From: CADCTB01 sp038231955 | Lineage (GTDB): Bacteria > Actinomycetota > Acidimicrobiia > Acidimicrobiales > AC-14 | Assembly: GCA_038231955.1 (NCBI GenBank) | Contig: JBBSIS010000059.1 | Location: 1-15,789, forward strand | Direction: 5' to 3' | DNA: 15,789 bases | Shown: positions 1-7,683 of the stretch, one piece after another | Layout of the letters: each line of letters starts with the position of its first letter | How positions within the stretch are numbered: position 1 is the first letter of the stretch | Translations under genes and position numbers: made by a program | Notes under the pieces: model-generated | Seen by the model: the letters and a program-made list of their open reading frames with translations, nothing else | Told to the model about the DNA's origin: nothing | Databases searched by the model: none

Positions 1-314
1 CCCTGGTCGGGCTCGGAGCGGGGATGGTGCTGGTGAAGGGTGGTCACCTGGGAGGGGACTCGTCGCCCGACTGCCTCGTCACTGGGGGCGACGTTGGCGG
101 CGTGTTGTGGCTCGACGGGCCCCGCCTGGTCACCCGCGGCGCCCACGGGTCGGGCTGCGTGCTGTCGGCGGCGGTCTGCGCCGCGCTGGCGCGGGGTCTG
201 GAGCCGGCCGACGCCTGCCTGGCCGCCAAACGCTTCGTGGCCCGGGCCATCGAAGCGGGGCCCGACCTGGGCGCCGGCGTGGTCCCGGTGGATCCCGGCT
301 GGGCGGCGCGGTGA
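1..314 (+). CDS. thiD: Hydroxymethylpyrimidine/phosphomethylpyrimidine kinase, C-terminal part
   Basis: This is the 3' end of a gene that begins before the window; the reading frame is open from base 3. The family phosphorylates HMP and HMP-phosphate in the cytoplasm to make the pyrimidine half of thiamine. The visible part has the family's VLVKGGHL strand, a THGTGC-like loop read as AHGSGC followed by VLSAAVCAALARG (anion hole and helix of the ribokinase fold), and the closing AKRFVARAI helix. The HGTGC to HGSGC change is conservative. The stop codon overlaps the GTG start of the next gene as GTGA, so the two are probably co-transcribed and translationally coupled. Other ribokinase-fold kinases are possible, but the KGGHL plus HGSGC combination fits ThiD best. 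Confidence 0.85.
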   Translation, partial: LVGLGAGMVLVKGGHLGGDSSPDCLVTGGDVGGVLWLDGPRLVTRGAHGSGCVLSAAVCAALARGLEPADACLAAKRFVARAIEAGPDLGAGVVPVDPGWAAR

Positions 315-1108
315 CCCGAAAGCCGTCCCGAGCGGTACCGTCGATGGCGGTGGACGGCGACCGCGTCGACGAGGAGCAGATCGCCCTGGTGCTTCGCCGG
401 GCCACGGAGCTCGACGGACAGGCGCACGCCGGTCGATCGGGCATCGACCTCGCGCTCATCGAGGAGGCAGCCGTGGAGGCGGGTCTGTCGCGGGAGTCGG
501 TCCGGCGGGCCGTCGCCGAACTGCGGGCGGGAGCTTTGGCTCTCGACGACGCCGACGCCGGGTCGACCCGCTCGGGTCTCGGGCCCGCCACCCTCACCGT
601 GAGCCGGTGCGTGCCCGGCCCGGTGCAGGCCGTGGACGACATCCTGCGCCGGTTCCTCCACAAGGAGCAGTTCCATCTCCGGCGTGACTTCGGCGCCAAC
701 TCGAGCTGGGACCGTCGCCAGGACATGCCGGCCCGGGTGCGGGTGTCGCTCGACAAGGGCGTGCACCGCCGTCTGCTCCTACGTGAGATCGAGCGCGTGG
801 AGATCGCCGTCGTCGAGGAGCCGGGCAGTTCCGGCGGCACGGCGATGGTGCGGGTGGCGGTCGACGCCCGGCCCCTGCGCCGGGTCCACCGGACCGCCAT
901 GGGCCGGGGCGCGGCGTTCGGCGTAGTCGCCGCCGCCGGTGGTCTGGCCCTGTTCGGCATCCCCGACGCACTGCTCGTGCTGGCCGGCGCCACCGGCTCA
1001 GGCGTGGCCGTGGGCCACGTCGTCGGATCGGCCCGGTGTCGCACCAGCCTCGAGGATCTCGAGGTTGCTCTCGAGGGCTACCTCGACGGCATCGAGCGCC
1101 GGGGCTAG
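311..1108 (+). CDS. Hypothetical protein with C-terminal membrane hairpin
   Basis: This 265-aa protein is not recognised. The GTG start at 311 overlaps the thiD stop (GTGA); an ATG at 344 in the same frame is the alternative start. Residues 20-75 are charged and helical, with LIEEAAVEAGLS followed by RESVRRAVAEL, which looks like a small helical domain. A middle region of about 100 residues is mixed alpha/beta. Residues about 199-236 form two closely spaced hydrophobic segments rich in Gly and Ala (FGVVAAAGGLALFGI and ALLVLAGATGSGVAVGHVVG), suggesting a membrane hairpin. The tail is a short acidic helix. Coupling to thiD says only that they share a transcript. Function unknown; the gene itself is well supported by high GC3 and frame length. 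Confidence 0.7.
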   Translation: MTRKPSRAVPSMAVDGDRVDEEQIALVLRRATELDGQAHAGRSGIDLALIEEAAVEAGLSRESVRRAVAELRAGALALDDADAGSTRSGLGPATLTVSRCVPGPVQAVDDILRRFLHKEQFHLRRDFGANSSWDRRQDMPARVRVSLDKGVHRRLLLREIERVEIAVVEEPGSSGGTAMVRVAVDARPLRRVHRTAMGRGAAFGVVAAAGGLALFGIPDALLVLAGATGSGVAVGHVVGSARCRTSLEDLEVALEGYLDGIERRG

Positions 1109-1129
1109 AGCGGGGCTAGCGCGAGCCGG

Positions 1130-1459
1130 TCAGCCGAAGGCGAGGGCCGGCGGGGGGATGAAGCGGATCGACTCGACCACGGCCCGGAGGTCGTCCGGCA
1201 GTGGGTCCAGCGGCAGGTCGAAGCCGCCACCCTCGACGGTGACCGAGGTCACCAGATCCTGGTCGTTCACCACGAGCAAGCGGTTGAAGGTCTTCTCGAA
1301 CAGCGACTTGGGACCGCCGATCCCGAAGCTGGCCCCGAGCGGGGCGTGGACCTCGAAACCGGCCGAGGTGAAGTGGCCCTTGACCGGGGCGATGGACGCC
1401 ATGTCGTTGGCGGGTACCGACAGGCTTACGTTGGCCGAGACCCAGGGCTCCTGCATCAT
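1130..1459 (-). CDS. Small hypothetical protein downstream of rpmB
   Basis: This 109-aa soluble protein starts at an ATG-ATG pair. A GAGAGG Shine-Dalgarno (complement 1469-1474) lies about 9 nt before the first ATG and supports this start. It has no signal peptide, membrane segment or cysteine cluster. Visible features are a beta-rich first half (VSANVSLSVP, then KGHFTSAGFEVHAPLGASFG), a central SLFEKTFNRLLVVND stretch and a proline-rich C-terminus ending PPPALAFG. It sits 52 nt downstream of rpmB on the same strand and could be its operon partner. It converges on the 311-1108 gene with 21 bp between the stops. I do not recognise the family and assign no function. Confidence 0.65.
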   Translation of the reverse strand: MMQEPWVSANVSLSVPANDMASIAPVKGHFTSAGFEVHAPLGASFGIGGPKSLFEKTFNRLLVVNDQDLVTSVTVEGGGFDLPLDPLPDDLRAVVESIRFIPPPALAFG

Positions 1460-1511
1460 CGTTGGCTGCCTCTCGTGTGGTTGGCCTCGGCGGCGCGCAG
1501 TCGGAGGAGAG

Positions 1512-1706
1512 CTATCGGACGGCCTTCTGGACCTTGCCCGCCTTGATGCACGACGTACAGACCGACAGGCGCTTGGGAGTGCCGGCGACGATGGTCCGGA
1601 TGCGCTGGATATTCGGGTTCCACCGCCGGCGGGTGCGGCGGTGCGAGTGGCTCACGGCCATACCAAACGACGGGTGCTTCCCACATACTTCACAGACCGA
1701 GGCCAT
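1512..1706 (-). CDS. rpmB: 50S ribosomal protein L28
   Basis: This 64-aa protein of the large ribosomal subunit is the normal length for actinobacterial L28. The N-terminus MASVCEVCGKHPSFGM, the basic SHSHRRTRRRWNPNIQR core and the C-terminal VCTSCIKAGKV are diagnostic. Two CxxC pairs (C5/C8 and C50/C53) mark the zinc-binding (C+) form. No Shine-Dalgarno precedes the ATG. A TACCCT box lies 8 nt upstream (complement 1715-1720), so the mRNA may be leaderless. The gene is divergent from the fakA-like gene, with both putative -10 boxes inside a 47-bp interval. Confidence 0.96.
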   Translation of the reverse strand: MASVCEVCGKHPSFGMAVSHSHRRTRRRWNPNIQRIRTIVAGTPKRLSVCTSCIKAGKVQKAVR

Positions 1707-1714
1707 GGCGGACC

Positions 1715-1720
1715 AGGGTA
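1715..1720 (-). promoter_or_regulatory. Putative -10 box of rpmB
   Basis: TACCCT read on the minus strand matches TANNNT. It lies 8 nt before the rpmB ATG, which has no Shine-Dalgarno. This is the arrangement of leaderless actinobacterial transcripts. No convincing -35 was seen. Inference from spacing only. Confidence 0.35.
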
Positions 1721-1739
1721 GTCGACCGCGGGTCCCGTC

Positions 1740-1745
1740 TACGAT
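1740..1745 (+). promoter_or_regulatory. Putative -10 box of the fakA-like gene
   Basis: TACGAT matches TANNNT and ends 7 nt before the GTG at 1753, which would put the transcription start on the GTG itself. There is no Shine-Dalgarno, so a leaderless start is likely. The spacing supports GTG 1753 over the upstream in-frame ATG at 1705, which would overlap the rpmB start. No clear -35 box is present. Confidence 0.4.
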
Positions 1746-1752
1746 TCGCCCC

Positions 1753-3438
1753 GTGAAGGCGCTGGAGACCCTGGGCCCCGAGCAATTGCGGGCGACGATG
1801 GTCGCCTATCGCGACGCGCTCCGCGCCCATCAGGACCGCCTCAACCGGCTCAACGTCTACCCCGTGCCCGACGGCGACACCGGTACCAACATGGCGCTCA
1901 CCTTGGAGTCGGTGGTCGCCGGCCTGGAGAAGCTCGACCTCGACCTCGACCTCGACCTCGACCTCGACCTCGGCGACGGCCACGGCGACGGCGACGGCGA
2001 TGCCGTCGCCGTGGCCAAAGCCGTCACCCACGGCTCCCTCATGGGCGCCCGCGGCAACTCGGGCGTGATCCTGTCGCAGATCCTCAAAGGCCTGGCCGAC
2101 GGCCTGGGCGGCGCCACACCGGTCGGCGCCGACGGCGTGGCCGCCGCCCTCCTCGCCGCCAGCCGGGCCGCCGACCTGGCCGTGATGCACCCGGTGGAGG
2201 GCACCATCCTCACCGTGGCCCGGGACGCGGCCGCCGCCGCCCGCGGCGGCACGGTCGTGGAGGTGTTGGAGGCGGCCTCGGCCGCCGCCGTCAAGTCGCT
2301 GGACAAGACGCCCACGCTTCTGGCCGTCCTGGCCGAGGCCGGCGTGGTCGACGCCGGCGGGGCCGGCTACGTCCTGCTCCTCGACGCCCTCCTCTACGTC
2401 GCCGACGGCCGCCCCCTTCCGGAGCCTCCCGAGTTCCTGTCGCGCCCAGCGCCCTCAGACGGCCTTGAACGCCACGAGAACAGCGGGCGGGGGGAGGAGG
2501 GCGGCCGCTACGAGGTCATGTACTTCCTGGAGACGGCCGACGAGGAGGTCGACGGTTTCAAGCGGGCGTGGGATGCCATCGGCGACTCGATCGTGGTCGT
2601 CGGCGGCGAGGGCCTGTGGAACTGCCACATCCACATCGACGACATCGGCGCCGCCATCGATGCCGCCATCGACACCGGGGGCCGGCCCCGCCAGATCCGG
2701 GTGACCGACCTCCACCAGCAGGTGGCCGACGAGGCGCACCATCGAGGCGAGGGATCGGCGCGCCGGGAGCGCACGCGGGTGGCCACTGCGGTCGTGTCCG
2801 TGGCCGCCGGGGCGGGCCTGGCGGGCATCATGGCCTCCCTCGGGGTGCAGGAGGTGGTTACCGGCGGCCAGTCGATGAACCCGTCGACCGCCCAGGTCGT
2901 CGCCGCCATCGACGCCTCCGACGCCGACGCCGTCATCATCCTTCCCAACAACAAGAACGTCGTCCCCGTCGCCGAACAGGCTGCCCGCCTGGGTAAGAGG
3001 CCGGCCCAGGTCGTGCCCACCCGGAGCGTGGCCGAGGGACTGGCGTCGATGCTGGCCTACGACGCCGCAGCCGACGCGGCCACCAACGTGGCCGCCATGG
3101 TCGAGGCGGCGGCACGCGTGGCTTGGGGCGAGGTCACCCAGGCCGTGCGCGACGCGGCCGCCACGTCGGCCGGGCCGGTCAAGGAGGGCGACTGGCTGGG
3201 CCTCGACCACGGCTCCATCGCAGTGATCGAGGCCGACCTGGCCAACGCCGCCTGCCGGCTACTGGACCGTCTGGTGGGCGACGACCACGAGATCGTCACC
3301 GTCATCCACGGTGAAGGCGCCACCACCGCGGTCACCGGCATCATTACCGGCTGGTTGGCCGAGCACCGCCCCGGAGCGGTGGCCGAGCTCCACGACGGCG
3401 GCCAGCCGCTCTCGGCCTACCTGTTCAGCGCCGAGTGA
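1753..3438 (+). CDS. fakA: DAK2-domain fatty acid kinase (FakA/YloV family)
   Basis: This 561-aa protein is close to the usual 540-560 aa of the family. The N-terminal DAK2 ATP-binding domain shows NVYPVPDGDTGTNM (acidic metal ligands D40 and D42), then GARGNSGVILSQIL, and DAGGAGYVLLLDALLY at the domain end. The middle domain has LWNCHIHIDD. The C-terminal part has GGQSMNPST and IILPNNKNV, typical of the FakA regulatory/FakB-binding region. FakA phosphorylates fatty acids delivered by FakB (DegV-type) proteins in the cytoplasm; no fakB gene is in this window. Start chosen at GTG 1753 because a -10-like box lies 7 nt upstream. Odd feature: residues 61-73 are (LD)6-L encoded by a perfect hexanucleotide repeat, followed by a GDGHGDGDGD run, in the loop before the GARGNSG motif. 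recG follows after 6 nt. Confidence 0.9.
   Translation: MKALETLGPEQLRATMVAYRDALRAHQDRLNRLNVYPVPDGDTGTNMALTLESVVAGLEKLDLDLDLDLDLDLGDGHGDGDGDAVAVAKAVTHGSLMGARGNSGVILSQILKGLADGLGGATPVGADGVAAALLAASRAADLAVMHPVEGTILTVARDAAAAARGGTVVEVLEAASAAAVKSLDKTPTLLAVLAEAGVVDAGGAGYVLLLDALLYVADGRPLPEPPEFLSRPAPSDGLERHENSGRGEEGGRYEVMYFLETADEEVDGFKRAWDAIGDSIVVVGGEGLWNCHIHIDDIGAAIDAAIDTGGRPRQIRVTDLHQQVADEAHHRGEGSARRERTRVATAVVSVAAGAGLAGIMASLGVQEVVTGGQSMNPSTAQVVAAIDASDADAVIILPNNKNVVPVAEQAARLGKRPAQVVPTRSVAEGLASMLAYDAAADAATNVAAMVEAAARVAWGEVTQAVRDAAATSAGPVKEGDWLGLDHGSIAVIEADLANAACRLLDRLVGDDHEIVTVIHGEGATTAVTGIITGWLAEHRPGAVAELHDGGQPLSAYLFSAE
1933..1968 (+). repeat. (CTCGAC)6 tandem repeat inside the fakA-like gene
   Basis: Six exact tandem copies of CTCGAC, followed by CTC, encode alternating Leu-Asp. 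Directly downstream a looser GGCGAC-type repeat (about 1972-2001) encodes Gly-Asp residues. The unit is a multiple of three, so copy-number changes keep the frame. Confidence 0.95.
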
Positions 3439-3444
3439 CGTGAG

Positions 3445-5585
<2,141 letters not shown>

Positions 5586-5589
<4 letters not shown>

Positions 5590-5612
5590 CCTCGCGCCGA
5601 AGCGCAGGTCAG
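5586..5612 (+). terminator. Hairpin terminator at the recG stop
   Basis: CTGACCT-C-GCGC-CGAA-GCGC-AGGTCAG forms an 11-bp stem with a single bulged C and a CGAA tetraloop. The left arm contains the recG TGA. No U-run follows, which is common in high-GC actinobacteria. The right arm also contains the stop of the minus-strand recombinase remnant, so the hairpin could act in both directions. Confidence 0.6.
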
Positions 5613-5777
5613 ACGGGACTGTGCCGGTCTCCAGGCCGCACAGTGTCCGCAGGAGGGGCGAGAGCGGCATCGAGGACGGCCCGGCCCACATCCTCATCAG
5701 CCGGCATGATGGGCGTATGTGGACAGCGTGATCGTCGGGTTTGCGTGGCCCAGCCCGCCCGAGACGGCCTTGACGGA
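5609..5777 (-). pseudogene. Tyrosine recombinase (phage integrase family), C-terminal remnant, frameshifted
   Basis: On the minus strand the sequence reads VKAVSGGLGHANPTITLSTY followed by AH. This is the classic C-terminal LGHxxxxTTLxxYxH segment of tyrosine recombinases, with the last catalytic His (LGH) and the nucleophilic Tyr (STYAH). Near 5707-5710 the frame changes; the family-typical continuation IMPADEDVGRAVLDAAL is in another frame and ends at the stop at 5609. The upstream catalytic domain, including both Arg residues, is missing; the fragment abuts VOC-like sequence near 5780. It cannot encode an active recombinase. It shows that an integrase-bearing element once lay at or near the 3' end of recG. 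Confidence 0.75.
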
Positions 5778-5781
5778 CGCG

Positions 5782-5990
5782 CAGGTGCGTCACGTTCCCC
5801 GGCTGCGGAGGCTGCTGCCCGCCTCTGACGTCGGCGACGATGACGGCGCCATCTTCGCCGATTCGCATCTGGGAGCGGTGTGCGTCGCCGATGCGCACCC
5901 GTTCGACAAACCCGAACGCGGAGCTGAGCCATGCCACGGCGGCGCGCACGCCGGGTACACGAGGACCGGGATGACGGTGGCGGTCGGTAT
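5782..5990 (-). pseudogene. VOC/glyoxalase-bleomycin resistance-like protein, N-terminal fragment, frameshifted
   Basis: Minus-strand translation gives ATVIPVLVYP, then after a frame change near 5950-5952 VRAAVAWLSSAFGFVERVRI, GDAHRSQMRIGEDGAVIVAD and PPQPGNVTH. This matches the first beta-alpha-beta-beta-beta module of PhnB-like VOC proteins, where VTPVLVYxD, AFGF and a late VTH are characteristic. About 70 residues survive. The second module is gone, replaced by the recombinase C-terminus near 5780. No convincing start codon remains. The original substrate is unknown, since VOC proteins are functionally diverse. The fragment is broken at both ends and should not be counted as a working gene. 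Confidence 0.65.
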
Positions 5991-6058
5991 CGAACTAATT
6001 GGTCAACACAAGGTCCAACCTACGTCCGTTACGACCCGCCCTCGCCGTGTCGGCTGGC

Positions 6059-6064
6059 TACGGT
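6059..6064 (+). promoter_or_regulatory. Putative -10 box before the TfoX-like gene
   Basis: TACGGT (TANNNT) lies 6 nt upstream of GTG 6071, with no Shine-Dalgarno. This resembles the leaderless arrangement before the fakA-like gene. Weak evidence. Confidence 0.25.
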
Positions 6065-6070
6065 GAGCCC

Positions 6071-6405
6071 GTGGCCTACGACGAGGCTCTCGCCGACCGC
6101 ATACGCGAGTTGGTGCCGGCGGAAGTAGATCACACGGAGATGAAGATGTTCGGCGGCCTCGCGTTTCTCGTGGGCGGCAACATGGCTGTGGCCGCCAGCG
6201 GCCAGGGCGGCATCATGGTCCGGGTGGATCCGGCGACTCGGAGCGCCTTGTCGCAACGACGAAAGCGCATCTCGTGGAGATGCGCGGACGTTCTATGCGA
6301 GGGTGGCTGCGCCTTGATGCCGCGGACATCCGCACGAAGCGCCAGCTCGCCAAGTGGGTGGAGCTGGGCTCGTCGTACGCCCGGTCGCTGCCCCCGAACC
6401 GGTAG
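6071..6405 (+). pseudogene. TfoX N-terminal domain protein with a one-base deletion
   Basis: From GTG 6071 the frame reads VAYDEALADRIRELV, KMFGGLAFLVGGNMAVA and GGIMVRVDPA, the typical start of small TfoX/Sxy N-domain proteins with the conserved KMFGG. Near 6237-6241 the frame is lost. In the +1 frame the homology continues directly as ERLVATTKAHLVEMRGRSMR, then GWLRLDAADIRTKRQLAKWV and SYARSLPPNR, ending at TAG 6403-6405. Inserting one base restores a 111-aa protein, the usual size. The natural reading at the break would be VDPADSERL, so a G was probably lost. Cellular role of stand-alone TfoX_N proteins is poorly defined. Either a recent pseudogene or a sequencing error. Confidence 0.8.
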
Positions 6406-6447
6406 ACATGCCTCCCGGCGGACGAAGGCGTTGCCTTCCTGCCTGCT

Positions 6448-6486
6448 GCCTCCGTCGCCCCCCAGCGACTGGCCGACGACGGAGGC
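6448..6486. terminator. 10-bp perfect inverted repeat between convergent genes
   Basis: GCCTCCGTCG (6448-6457) and CGACGGAGGC (6477-6486) are exact inverted copies with a 19-nt spacer. They lie between the end of the TfoX-like gene (plus) and the end of the 119-aa gene (minus), where a bidirectional terminator would be expected. No T-run is present. Confidence 0.45.
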
Positions 6487-6508
6487 TGTGCGTGGGCATT
6501 CCGTGTGC

Positions 6509-6868
6509 TCAGGCCGGTCGGGCGGCGATCCGGAGGGTGCCCGCGTGCAGGGCCGGGACGCCGGCGTGGGTGGCGAGCTCGGCGCGAGCCTTGGCTTCGG
6601 CGATCGTGATGATGTGGCCGTGGGCGTCGAGGACATCGCGGGACGGGTCGGGCATTGCCGTGTGCCAGCCGGTCTCGGCCCGGCCGGGCATGACGCCGGC
6701 GATGGAGAGCGAGACTGCGTGGCAGGGAGGCCGGGGGGCCGACAGGCCGGCGTCGGGGTTGGGGTAGGCGGTCGTCCAGGCCATTTCCGAGGCGCAGGGC
6801 ATGACGCCGGCCATCGAGAACACCGGGCTGCAATTCGCCGCCTTCTGGGTGATCGGGCTCTTGTTCAT
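6509..6868 (-). CDS. Hypothetical 119-aa protein with internal 37-residue repeat
   Basis: The ATG at 6868 has a good Shine-Dalgarno (GCAGGAA, complement 6873-6879), and codon third positions are overwhelmingly G or C, so this is a credible gene. Residues 18-38 (SMAGVMPCASEMAWTTAYPNP) and 55-75 (SIAGVMPGRAETGWHTAMPDP) are copies of one motif, S-[MI]-AGVMP-x3-E-x2-W-x-TA-x-P-x-P, spaced exactly 37 residues. At DNA level 15 bases are identical at 6686-6700 and 6797-6811. The rest of the protein has no signal peptide or clear membrane segment; the C-terminus is Ala-rich and helical. Its start faces the devR-like gene across 158 bp, so the two may share regulation. Family and function not recognised; a precursor-like or small-partner role is only speculation. 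Confidence 0.6.
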   Translation of the reverse strand: MNKSPITQKAANCSPVFSMAGVMPCASEMAWTTAYPNPDAGLSAPRPPCHAVSLSIAGVMPGRAETGWHTAMPDPSRDVLDAHGHIITIAEAKARAELATHAGVPALHAGTLRIAARPA

Positions 6869-6936
6869 GTCGTTCCTGCTTCCGTTGCGGGGTTGGTTTC
6901 TGGTCTCAGTGTGAGCCAATGAGGTCGGGCGAAACA

Positions 6937-6950
6937 GGGTCGAAGGTCCC
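6937..6950. promoter_or_regulatory. Candidate DevR/DosR-like operator
   Basis: GGGTCGAAGGTCCC lies between the divergent 119-aa gene and the devR-like gene. Read on the minus strand, GGGAC-CTTCG-ACCC resembles the core of the mycobacterial DosR box (GGGACTWWAGTCCC), matching the outer GGGAC and CCC but not all inner bases. A regulator of this type often binds its own promoter region. The match is imperfect, so confidence is low. Confidence 0.3.
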
Positions 6951-6990
6951 GCAGCGGCTCGCCGAAGGGCCCATGAATCTCCTTGCGTCG

Positions 6991-7007
6991 CCGAGCCCGG
7001 GTCTCGG
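6991..7007. promoter_or_regulatory. 17-bp palindrome overlapping the devR-like ribosome binding region
   Basis: CCGAGCCCGGGTCTCGG is an inverted repeat with one mismatched pair. It ends 19 nt before the ATG at 7027, and its right arm runs into the GGAG (7006-7009) that serves as Shine-Dalgarno. It could be a protein operator or an RNA hairpin that hides the ribosome binding site. Confidence 0.35.
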
Positions 7008-7026
7008 AGTAGGGCACCATGACGAC

Positions 7027-7683
7027 ATGACCACACGCGTTTTCCTCCTCGACGATCACGAGCTCGTGCGTCGCGGGGTGCGCGATCTGGTCTCTGCCGA
7101 GGACGACATCGTCGTCGTTGGCGAAGCGGGGACCGGCGAGGAGGCGATGCAGCGGATCCCGGCCGCCCGGCCCGACGTGGCCGTCCTCGACGTCCGCCTG
7201 GGAGCCGGTCCGGGCGGCATGACCGGTGTCGAGGTCTGTAGAGACGTCCGATCGGCCCATCCCGAGATCGCCTGCGTGATGCTCACCAGCTACCCCGACG
7301 ACGAGGCGCTGTTCGCGTCGATCATGGCCGGGGCGGCCGGGTACGTCCTCAAGCAGATTCGCGGCTCCGATCTGGTCGACGGGATCCGTCGGGTCGCCGC
7401 CGGTGAGAGCCTGCTCGACCCGGCTGTCACCGCTCGCGTCCTCCAGCGCCTCCGGTCCCCGGTCGCCGACCCGCTCGCCGCCCTCACCTCGCAGGAGCGG
7501 CGGATACTCGATCTGATCACCGAGGGCATGACCAACCGCCAGATCGGCGAGCAGATGTTCCTGGCCGAGAAGACGGTGAAGAACTACGTCAGTCATCTGC
7601 TGACCAAGCTCGGCATGGAGCGCCGCACGGAAGCTGCCGTTTATGCGGCAACCCTCGCCGAGCGCCGGCGGACGAGGCCGTGA
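7027..7683 (+). CDS. NarL/LuxR-family response regulator, DevR/DosR-like
   Basis: This 218-aa protein has a receiver domain (about 3-120) followed by a LuxR-type HTH. Receiver residues are all present: D9/D10 in VFLLDDHE, phospho-acceptor D55 in VAVLDVRLG, T87 in MLTSYPDD and K109 in YVLKQ. The DNA-binding domain reads LTSQERRILDLITEGMTNRQ, then EKTVKNYVSHLLTKLGM. Both the HTH and the YVLKQ-I-RG stretch closely resemble mycobacterial DevR. Start: ATG 7027 with GGAGTAGGG about 12 nt upstream; a nearby ATG at 7019 is out of frame. Its TGA overlaps the kinase GTG (GTGA), so regulator and kinase are translationally coupled. By analogy it controls a response to hypoxia, NO or redox change, but targets are not known. 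Confidence 0.9.
   Translation: MTTRVFLLDDHELVRRGVRDLVSAEDDIVVVGEAGTGEEAMQRIPAARPDVAVLDVRLGAGPGGMTGVEVCRDVRSAHPEIACVMLTSYPDDEALFASIMAGAAGYVLKQIRGSDLVDGIRRVAAGESLLDPAVTARVLQRLRSPVADPLAALTSQERRILDLITEGMTNRQIGEQMFLAEKTVKNYVSHLLTKLGMERRTEAAVYAATLAERRRTRP

Noticed and set aside
1100..1119. Tandem CGGGGCTAG copies at the end of the 311-1108 gene
   Set aside because: Two 9-base copies 2 nt apart; too short to support function, probably local slippage.
1462..1752. N-terminal extension of the fakA-like frame back to 1462
   Set aside because: It would run antisense through rpmB. The -10-like box and family N-terminus place the start at GTG 1753.
1933..1968. CRISPR or regulatory tandem array
   Set aside because: The unit is 6 bp with no spacers and lies in frame inside a conserved enzyme; it is a coding microsatellite.
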